The notes under the pieces: model-generated
What the model saw: only the letters and a program-made list of their open reading frames with translations
Databases searched by the model: none
What the model was told of the DNA's origin: nothing
Position numbers and translations under genes: made by a program
Source of the DNA: JBFXEO01 sp050180015
Lineage (GTDB): Bacteria; Bacteroidota; Bacteroidia; Bacteroidales; Tenuifilaceae
Assembly: GCA_050180015.1 (NCBI GenBank)
Contig: JBFXEO010000024.1
Location: forward strand, 1 to 20,646
Direction of reading: 5' to 3'
DNA length: 20,646 nucleotides
Shown: in pieces, positions 14,947-20,646 of the stretch
How positions within the stretch are numbered: position 1 is the stretch's first letter
How the letters are laid out: each line of letters starts with the position of its first letter

Positions 14947-15711
14947 TTACCGGTTTTTTTTGACGATATAATCGTTGAAAATATTTTGCATCGATCGGTA
15001 AATATTTTCCCTGGCATCGCGGTTAATTCTTCCCATCTGGTTTATTATCTGCCTGATAATATCTCTATGGGTATCCTTTTCGTGGGAACATTTTCGGGTT
15101 TCACCCGGGAATTTTTTTGCGTATGCATACTTTTCGAGGTCCTTGTTCAGGCAGGTTGACAATGGCCTGATTAGTTTAACTTCGCCCTCGAACATGGATA
15201 GGAGAGGAGGAATGGAGCTGATGGAGGAGTGGTTAATCATGTTCATCAGCAGCGTTTCAATGGCATCATCCAGATGGTGTCCCAGGGCCAGCTTGTTACA
15301 TTGCTGCTCCTTGGTGGTGGTAAACAGCATTTTTCGTCGTTTCCAGCTGCATATAAAACATGCCGGTTTCCGGTCGTTGGGGTTGTACTCCACGGCTATC
15401 TGCCGGAGGTGGAAGAAAACGTTGTTTGTGGAGCAAACATTTTGCATGTATTCAATATTTGCCCTGTAGTCCATATCGGTAGCCATTACATGGCAGGCGT
15501 GTAGCTCAAAGTTTATGGGCAGCATTTTTCGGCGGCTAATTAGCAAATCGAGTAGGGAGTAACTGTCCTTCCCGCCCGATAGCCCAACCATAACCCTATC
15601 GCCATCCTCAATCAGGTTATAGCCATAAATGGTTTTGTTTACCTTACTTTCAAGTTTTTTAACGATATACGGGGTAGCCAATTTTACTACGATAGTTTGC
15701 AAAAATAGCAC
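14947..15711 (-). CDS. ttcA: TtcA-like tRNA 2-thiocytidine synthetase
   Basis: An ATP-pyrophosphatase tRNA thiolase of the TtcA/TtuA group; TtcA makes 2-thiocytidine at tRNA position 32 using an FeS cluster. The PP-loop is SGGKDS (45-50). C118-x2-C121 (CFICSWKRR) and C208 (RKCSHEKD) are in the positions of the three cluster-binding cysteines. LGHHLDDAIETLLMN (143-157) is the usual second ATP-binding region, and AYAKKFPGE matches the segment before the third cysteine. At 254 residues it is shorter than E. coli TtcA (311). The frame opens with GTG at 15711. The best promoter match has its -7 box at 15707-15700, inside this start, so TTG at 15681 (giving 244 residues) may be the true start. Confidence 0.88.
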   Translation of the reverse strand: MLFLQTIVVKLATPYIVKKLESKVNKTIYGYNLIEDGDRVMVGLSGGKDSYSLLDLLISRRKMLPINFELHACHVMATDMDYRANIEYMQNVCSTNNVFFHLRQIAVEYNPNDRKPACFICSWKRRKMLFTTTKEQQCNKLALGHHLDDAIETLLMNMINHSSISSIPPLLSMFEGEVKLIRPLSTCLNKDLEKYAYAKKFPGETRKCSHEKDTHRDIIRQIINQMGRINRDARENIYRSMQNIFNDYIVKKNR

Positions 15712-15732
15712 GAAATAGTAATTTTATTCAAA
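15700..15732 (-). promoter_or_regulatory. Bacteroidota-type promoter of the TtcA-like gene
   Basis: On the minus strand TTTG (15732 to 15729), 21 nt and TATTTTTG (15707 to 15700) match both boxes of the Bacteroidota consensus, the best -33/-7 pair in the window. The predicted start is near 15693, downstream of the GTG at 15711, which questions that start codon. Confidence 0.5.
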
Positions 15733-15743
15733 ACATTTTGCAA

Positions 15744-16439
15744 ATGTCAACATTTGTTATTGCCGATATACACGGTTGTGTTAAAACCTTGAGGGGTTTA
15801 GTGGAAGATCGGCTAAAAGTTAATGTTTTTGATAACCTTTATTTTCTGGGTGATTATATTGACAGGGGCCCCGATAGTGCGGGTGTGATCGATTATATAG
15901 CTGGGCTCCAGGATTTGGGTTGCAACGTTACCTGCCTCATGGGAAATCACGAGCATTTGTTGCTAAACTCAATGCATAGCAATTCGGCATTCAGGCTATG
16001 GATGATAAATTCGGGCAAGGAAACGTTGAAGAGCTATGGCATTAAGTCAACCCTTGGGTTGAATATTTTGAGGAGCCTGCCCCCAAGACACCTCGCTTTC
16101 TTAAAAGGGCTGAAATATTATAGCATTGTGAATAACCGGTTTATTCTTGTTCATGGAGGATTGAATTACAATATGCCGGATCCGTTTTCCGGTGTTGAAG
16201 CGTTGCTCTGGAATAGGCCCAAACTGGTTCCCGATGGCTTTATGCCCGGTTTTACCATTATTCACGGGCATACCCCAACGCCAGTCGATCAAATTAACGC
16301 TAACTTACACTTAAAGGGAACCCGGTTGGTGGGGTTAGACGCAGGCTGTGTGTATAAAGGGCTTATTCCCGGTACCGGGTTTCTGGTTGCACTGAACCTC
16401 GACGACTGGACGTTGGAGGCGATTGAATGTATGGATTGA
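15744..16439 (+). CDS. PPP-family metallophosphatase
   Basis: A 231-residue calcineurin-like phosphoesterase of the bacterial PPP type (PphA/PrpE/ApaH relatives), which removes phosphate from proteins or dinucleotide polyphosphates using two metal ions. Motifs in order: DIHG (D8, H10), GDYIDRGPDS (36-45, D37), GNHEH (67-71), HGG (137-139) and HGHTPTP (174-180). All metal ligands are present. The frame opens at a TTG (15738), but ATG at 15744 puts the conserved N-terminal strand at the normal position. It is divergent from the TtcA-like gene with only 32 bp between them and convergent with the acyl-CoA synthetase gene. Substrate, protein versus nucleotide, cannot be decided. Confidence 0.92.
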   Translation: MSTFVIADIHGCVKTLRGLVEDRLKVNVFDNLYFLGDYIDRGPDSAGVIDYIAGLQDLGCNVTCLMGNHEHLLLNSMHSNSAFRLWMINSGKETLKSYGIKSTLGLNILRSLPPRHLAFLKGLKYYSIVNNRFILVHGGLNYNMPDPFSGVEALLWNRPKLVPDGFMPGFTIIHGHTPTPVDQINANLHLKGTRLVGLDAGCVYKGLIPGTGFLVALNLDDWTLEAIECMD

Positions 16440-16537
16440 CCCACCTGTTTAATAGAATGCCGTTTAGTTAAGTAACTTGACCTATGCTATCAGGTTGTTT
16501 CAACAAACTCAACCGTTACATTCTCTGTAAAAGTTTT

Positions 16538-18208
16538 TTACTTATTGTAAATAAAACGTTTTATTTTTTGTGTAGGGGTTTTTTCGAATGGCTCATGCTG
16601 CTCCACCACAGCATTAAGTCTGGCAAAACGGGCAACTTTTGAGTTTACAAACCTCATGATTTCATCCATTATATGCCTAGACTTTTCCTCGGCACTATGC
16701 TGCCAATCCCTGGCAGAATGCTTCAACTCTTCGTAGTAACCCTCCACCAACTCCTTGTTCAGGTGAACTTTGGCAACAAGCCTACCTTTTGTTTCATAAA
16801 CCATGGATTCCTGAACAAATTTATTCTTGTTGATTAACTCCTCTATTTCTTCAGGGTAAATGTTTTCGCCCGATGCGCTTAAGATCATATTTTTAGAACG
16901 CCCCTTAATATACAGAAAACCGTCGGAATCTATATTTCCCAGGTCACCGGTACGGAGCCATCCATCAAGGAAAACACTCTCGGTTATTTCTGGATCCTTA
17001 TAGTAACCAACCATAACGTTGGAACCCCTTGTAAGTATTTCGCCCTCTCCATTTTCCGGATTTGGGTTATGAATCATCAATTCCTGTCCGGGCAGGCTAA
17101 ATCCTGCCGATCGGAAACGGACCAACCGGGGAGATGAACCGGTCAGCAACGGAGCGGTTTCGGTCATTCCATAGCCTATGGAGTAAGGGAATTTTCCCTC
17201 GTAAAGGAACCGCTCTACCTCGTAATCCAGTTTAGCTCCACCAACTCCAAAAAAGTGAAGTTTACCCCCAAATACCTTTTTTAGCTTGTGAGCCGCTATT
17301 CGGTGCATCAGCTTACGCGTAACCGAAAAGTTGTAAAGGAGCCGCTTAGGTGATGACGATGTTAACTCGGGCTTAATTTTACCCCGGTATATTTTTTCAA
17401 TTACCAGCGGAACGGAGAGTATCATGGTCGGCCTAACCTTTTCCATGGCGGGAATAAGTACAGAGGCTGTTGGGGGCTTATCGAGGTAGTAAACAGCTGC
17501 GCCCGTTGCCATTGGTATTAAAAATCCAATGGTACACTCGTATGTGTGCGATAATGGCAGAATTGAAAGAAGTTTATCTGTTTCCGTAACATTCTGGATC
17601 ATTAAGGTTGACAAAATGTTGGATACGATATTCTTATGCGACAGCATTACACCTTTTGGACGACCCGTTGTTCCCGATGTGTAGATTATTGCAGCCAAAT
17701 CATCTTCCGTTGGATTCGGGAACTCACAATCGCAGTAATCTACATTCACTATGGTTGATGGAGTTGTATAGCCTAATGATGGATCGATTTGGGCCGATTG
17801 CTCATCAATTGCTTCCAGCGTATTCAGCAGAATAAAAACATCTACGCCTCTTATGCCTTTGAGGTTTAGCTGGTTAAATATTTTGGCAGATACAAATACC
17901 ACCTTCGATTCGCTATGGTTCACTATGCTCTCCATTTCCTCGCTCGAGAAATCTGGAAGAATGGGAACTACAACTGCCCCGATAGTGGTAATGGCAAAGT
18001 AGGATATACCCCAGTTTGGACTATTTTCGCCAATTAATGCAACCTTATCGCCTTTTTGTATGCCCAGCGTATTGAGTAAACCAGAAACGTTCCTCACCAG
18101 AATCGCCATATCGGCATAAGAAATTGCCTCGTCACCTACAAAAGCCAGAGCCGGACGATTAGAATAGGCCATCCGCGAACGGGAAAAAATATCACGGATA
18201 GTCAACAT
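16538..18208 (-). CDS. Long-chain fatty acid-CoA ligase (AMP-forming)
   Basis: An ANL-superfamily adenylating enzyme of 556 residues that activates fatty acids to acyl-CoA through an acyl-AMP. The P-loop YTSGTTGRPKGVMLSH begins near residue 176. LPLSHTYECT follows. YGMTETAPLLTG is the adenine-binding A5 motif. DGWLRTGDLGNID is the A7 ATP-binding motif, and RSKNMILSASGENIYPEEIEE the hinge/A8 motif. TPTQKIKRF near the end supplies the A10 lysine. Upstream in-frame starts exist at 18223 (ATG) and 18244 (GTG). I chose ATG at 18208, because homologues begin close to MLTIRDIF. It is monocistronic, with its own TAnnTTTG box, and could feed phospholipid synthesis or beta-oxidation. Confidence 0.92.
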   Translation of the reverse strand: MLTIRDIFSRSRMAYSNRPALAFVGDEAISYADMAILVRNVSGLLNTLGIQKGDKVALIGENSPNWGISYFAITTIGAVVVPILPDFSSEEMESIVNHSESKVVFVSAKIFNQLNLKGIRGVDVFILLNTLEAIDEQSAQIDPSLGYTTPSTIVNVDYCDCEFPNPTEDDLAAIIYTSGTTGRPKGVMLSHKNIVSNILSTLMIQNVTETDKLLSILPLSHTYECTIGFLIPMATGAAVYYLDKPPTASVLIPAMEKVRPTMILSVPLVIEKIYRGKIKPELTSSSPKRLLYNFSVTRKLMHRIAAHKLKKVFGGKLHFFGVGGAKLDYEVERFLYEGKFPYSIGYGMTETAPLLTGSSPRLVRFRSAGFSLPGQELMIHNPNPENGEGEILTRGSNVMVGYYKDPEITESVFLDGWLRTGDLGNIDSDGFLYIKGRSKNMILSASGENIYPEEIEELINKNKFVQESMVYETKGRLVAKVHLNKELVEGYYEELKHSARDWQHSAEEKSRHIMDEIMRFVNSKVARFARLNAVVEQHEPFEKTPTQKIKRFIYNK

Positions 18209-18270
18209 TTTCAATGAAATCATTCCTATAAGATTAAAAAACACCGCATGCCATACATCGAAACAGACCG

Positions 18271-18278
18271 CAAATGTA
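18271..18278 (-). promoter_or_regulatory. Candidate -7 box of the acyl-CoA synthetase gene
   Basis: TACATTTG on the minus strand is an exact TAnnTTTG match and identical to the hdr operon box. Transcription would start near 18265, with a leader of about 57 nt to the ATG at 18208. No clear -33 TTTG is seen. Confidence 0.45.
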
Positions 18279-18393
18279 TGCTATTAAAACATATTATTAC
18301 CCTTTTTGTTCCAAATTATTTACCAACCGCGCATTTGAATACAGCTGCAACCGATTGTAATAAGGACTAATATTCTCACAAAAGGTTTATAGC

Positions 18394-19437
18394 TTACTCT
18401 GGCAAAACCGATTTTTGGTTTCCAAGTTGAGAGAATTTCTTATGCTTCAGCACAAAAAATTCAAACAGAATGCTTTTAGGGAATACTTGTGGAATTTCGC
18501 GGAGCTTCCGGAATGGTGAACTATGCCTGCAATGATTTAGCGCCGTAATACTTTTCAGGTAATGACAATGCGCCTTGCACACCGATCCCGCGTAGTTAAA
18601 CTTAAAACCTGCCAGATACGCCAGGGCAGAGAGCCAATCCAGCAGGATTCTTACAAACAATACCAAAAACAGCTCTGTACTGTGTAGGTTTTTATGCAAC
18701 ATAAAAAGACTATTCCTATAGTTAAGGTAAAGCTTACGTGGGTTGTTATTGGGCAATGTACCTCCGCCAACATGAAAAACCTTTGATTCCGGAATTGACC
18801 AAACTGTGTAACCATTGTTGATGAAACGCCAGCACAAATCAATCTCCTCCATGTGGGCAAAAAAGCGATTGTCGAGCCCACCCGTTCTTGAATAGGCTGA
18901 TGAACGAACAAACATGCAGGCACCGCTGGCCCAAAAAACCTGCATTGCGCCGTTGTACTGATTTTGGTCAACCTCAACACTGGAAAGAACTCTGCCCCGA
19001 CAAAACGGGTAGCCAAACCTATCGATGTAGCCACCCGCCGCGCCGGCATACTCAAAATAGCTGGTGCGTGAAAAATCCCGTATTTTAGGGGCGCAGGCGG
19101 CGGCAGCGGGATGCGAGTCCATGAAGGCAACCAGGGGAGTAAGCCAGCCTTCGGTAACCTCAACATCAGAGTTTAACAGAACAAAGTATTCCGAATTTAT
19201 TTGCCGCAGGGCGCGGTTATACCCCTCGGCAAAGCCGTAATTTTGGGTCAGAGTAATTACATTAACCTCTTTAAAGCTGGTTTCTAGCAGTAATAATGAA
19301 TCATCGGTTGACCCATTGTCCGCAACAAAGATGCCGGTACCGTTGTTTTGCGAATGACTTATTACACCGGGAAGGAATCTTTTTAAATAGCGACTACCAT
19401 TCCAGTTCAGAATAACAACGGCTACCTTAAACTGCAT
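18394..19437 (-). CDS. Family 2 glycosyltransferase
   Basis: A 347-residue GT-A fold glycosyltransferase of the rhamnosyltransferase-like GT2 group. VVILNWNG (7-14) and VADNGSTDDS (38-47) bind the nucleotide. LLNSDVEV (87-94) supplies the DxD-type metal site, and FAHMEEIDLCWRF near residue 195 the acceptor and catalytic acidic motif. A hydrophobic stretch around 253-275 (LFLVLFVRILLDWLSALAYL) may anchor it to the membrane. It overlaps the acyltransferase gene by 11 nt and is last in an operon with inositol monophosphatase, so an envelope glycolipid or lipopolysaccharide role is likely. The sugar is unknown. Confidence 0.9.
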   Translation of the reverse strand: MQFKVAVVILNWNGSRYLKRFLPGVISHSQNNGTGIFVADNGSTDDSLLLLETSFKEVNVITLTQNYGFAEGYNRALRQINSEYFVLLNSDVEVTEGWLTPLVAFMDSHPAAAACAPKIRDFSRTSYFEYAGAAGGYIDRFGYPFCRGRVLSSVEVDQNQYNGAMQVFWASGACMFVRSSAYSRTGGLDNRFFAHMEEIDLCWRFINNGYTVWSIPESKVFHVGGGTLPNNNPRKLYLNYRNSLFMLHKNLHSTELFLVLFVRILLDWLSALAYLAGFKFNYAGSVCKAHCHYLKSITALNHCRHSSPFRKLREIPQVFPKSILFEFFVLKHKKFSQLGNQKSVLPE

Positions 19438-20329
19438 CGTGTAAGGGTTGGTTTATACGTTTTCTTTGATGTTTCCATCGCCGATGCGACCATAACCAGT
19501 ACTGCGGCGTTTCCTGTATTAAATGTTCCAACGCCCTAACATGCGACTCCGTTATATCGTAGGGCTTTGTATCTTTTGGACTCTCTACTAAAAGCTCAAA
19601 CTCAACCTCGTAGTGTCCGCGGGAAACCTTGTACATATTACAGAAAAAAACGGGCTGGTTAGTTCTTCGGGCAATTTTTTCTGTACCCAAAAATACCGGG
19701 GTATCCTGATTAAGGAAATTTGTCCAGTAGCGGATATCGTTTCTTTTAGGGGTTTGATCCGCAAATAAACCCAGAAAGAATGGTTTCCCCTCGCAGGCCA
19801 TTTTTAGGGCCATGCGGGCTATATCGTTCATTGGTACGGGTATGCAGCCAAAGCGTTCCCTGCTTTTATTGATAAAACTCTCGAAATGCTTATTCTTCAG
19901 TGGCTTATAGGCAGCAATTACAGAATGCTTTGTATATAGCGATACCATACTAAGTATTTCCCAGTTACAGTAGTGCCCCGCTGCAACGATGGCACTTTTT
20001 CCCTCATCGAAATATCTATTTATCAGGTCTGGATTCTTGAAGGTAACCAGTTTTTTTGCCCGTCGGGGACTTGCAAAAAGGGCAGAGTTTACCTCAAGAA
20101 AAAGGTCGCAGAAATGCTGGTAAAATTTCCATTCAATATTTTTTAGTTCCTGCTCACTCTTGGTAGGAAAGGCATTTTTTAGATTTACCAGAACTGTTGC
20201 CCGTCTGTACCGGAATACATAGTAAACAAAATACTTGGTAACATCAGAGACCATGTACAATACTCTAAACGGGAGCAGTGAGAGTAACCTGCTCAAGAGG
20301 TAAAACAAGTAAAAGAATATTCTATCCAT
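19427..20329 (-). CDS. LpxL/HtrB-type lipid A biosynthesis acyltransferase
   Basis: A 300-residue inner-membrane acyltransferase of the LpxL family, which adds secondary acyl chains to lipid A or related lipids. A hydrophobic N-terminus (roughly 5-40) anchors it. The catalytic HX4E motif is HYCNWE (H119, E124). GLFADQTPKRNDIRYW (beginning near 190) and YWLWSHRRWKHQ near the end are typical of the family. ATG at 20329 (MDRIFFYLFYLLSRLL) matches the usual N-terminus of Bacteroidota homologues; an in-frame ATG at 20347 would overlap the upstream gene by 11 nt and is also possible. It overlaps the downstream glycosyltransferase by 11 nt, suggesting translational coupling. Confidence 0.9.
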   Translation of the reverse strand: MDRIFFYLFYLLSRLLSLLPFRVLYMVSDVTKYFVYYVFRYRRATVLVNLKNAFPTKSEQELKNIEWKFYQHFCDLFLEVNSALFASPRRAKKLVTFKNPDLINRYFDEGKSAIVAAGHYCNWEILSMVSLYTKHSVIAAYKPLKNKHFESFINKSRERFGCIPVPMNDIARMALKMACEGKPFFLGLFADQTPKRNDIRYWTNFLNQDTPVFLGTEKIARRTNQPVFFCNMYKVSRGHYEVEFELLVESPKDTKPYDITESHVRALEHLIQETPQYWLWSHRRWKHQRKRINQPLHDAV

Positions 20330-20336
20330 TTCCGGC

Positions 20337-20646
20337 TTATTTAGCATTCATAATACCACTCACCGCATCAACAAATTCTGAGTGAAGCAATGAGTTGGTA
20401 CCCATAATTTCGCCCCCCAAAATATAGTTGTCTAATCCTGAAAAATCGCAAACCTTACCTCCGGCCCTTTGAACAATCAATGCCCCTGCAGCAACATCCC
20501 ACGGGTTGAGTCCATACTCATAAAATGCATCGAACCTGCCACACGCGACATACACCAAGTCGGTTGCAGCCGATCCTAATCGTCTTAAGCCAAGCGAATT
20601 CCTCATAAAATAATCGAGTGACTTAAAGAAAGAATCCATCCGGGAG
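20337..20646 (-). CDS. Inositol monophosphatase family protein, C-terminal part, cut by the right window edge
   Basis: About 102 residues of the C-terminal domain of the FIG/IMPase superfamily (SuhB-like, Mg-dependent, Li-sensitive phosphatases acting on inositol phosphate or related sugar or nucleotide phosphates). RRLGSAATDLVYVACGRFDAFYE is the segment leading to metal motif 2, NPWDVAAGALIVQRAGG, whose Asp binds metal. The frame continues upstream of the internal Met at 20639 to the edge, so the N-terminal metal site is outside the window. Being first in an operon with an LpxL-type acyltransferase and a glycosyltransferase suggests an envelope-lipid role, but the substrate cannot be told from this part. 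Confidence 0.9.
   Translation of the reverse strand, partial: SRMDSFFKSLDYFMRNSLGLRRLGSAATDLVYVACGRFDAFYEYGLNPWDVAAGALIVQRAGGKVCDFSGLDNYILGGEIMGTNSLLHSEFVDAVSGIMNAK

Noticed and set aside
16493..16514. Hairpin GGTTGTTT/AAA-CAACC between the metallophosphatase and the acyl-CoA synthetase as a bidirectional terminator
   Set aside because: It has a bulge, a weak stem and no T tract on either side; the 98-bp convergent gap may end transcription some other way.
18651..19166. 171-aa open frame on the minus strand
   Set aside because: It is an alternative frame within the glycosyltransferase gene, which has all expected motifs; its product is Pro/Arg/Cys-rich with no family features.

Overview
This 20.6 kb stretch looks like chromosome from an anaerobic member of the Bacteroidota, probably Bacteroidales/Marinilabiliales. 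Four things point there: a secreted protein ends in a type IX secretion (T9SS) C-terminal sorting domain; several genes are preceded by the Bacteroidota -7 promoter box TAnnTTTG; Shine-Dalgarno sequences are scarce; and the encoded functions (ADP-forming acetate-CoA ligase, heterodisulfide-reductase-type electron transfer) suit a fermentative or syntrophic anaerobe. I see no tRNA, rRNA, insertion sequence, phage gene or convincing CRISPR array.

Layout from left to right. (1) 1-1444, minus: an ADP-forming acetate-CoA ligase, cut by the left edge, with its own promoter. (2) 1705-4410, minus: a large T9SS-exported multidomain surface protein followed by a strong hairpin terminator. (3) 4690-9825, minus: a complete five-gene heterodisulfide reductase-like operon, hdrC1-hdrB-hdrA-hdrC2-hdrDE. 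It has a -7 box with an 18-bp perfect palindrome at the predicted transcription start, and a hairpin terminator lying in a duplicated 3' region. (4) 10155-13867, plus: a 37-kDa nucleoid-associated family protein, an unknown 167-aa protein, an APC-family amino acid permease and uracil-DNA glycosylase. (5) 13872-15711, minus: an unknown 241-aa protein and a TtcA-like tRNA thiolase. (6) 15744-16439, plus: a PPP-type metallophosphatase. (7) 16538-18208, minus: a long-chain acyl-CoA synthetase. (8) 18394-20646, minus: a tightly overlapping set of inositol monophosphatase (cut by the right edge), LpxL-type acyltransferase and family-2 glycosyltransferase, probably for envelope lipid or glycolipid synthesis.

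The most distinctive part is the hdr operon. It combines a soluble HdrABC-type arm with a membrane HdrDE-type fusion carrying b-heme candidate histidines. The HdrA is short and QmoA-like: it keeps the unusual HdrA FeS motif but lacks ferredoxin domains. The HdrB has an intact C-terminal CCG cluster site and an eroded N-terminal one. No hydrogenase, FlxABCD or F420 partner is encoded in the operon, which begins at a divergent promoter and ends at a terminator inside the window. I infer a membrane complex moving electrons between the menaquinone pool and an unidentified cytoplasmic thiol/disulfide or other carrier.

All functional calls come from reading motifs and architecture by eye. No database search was run.
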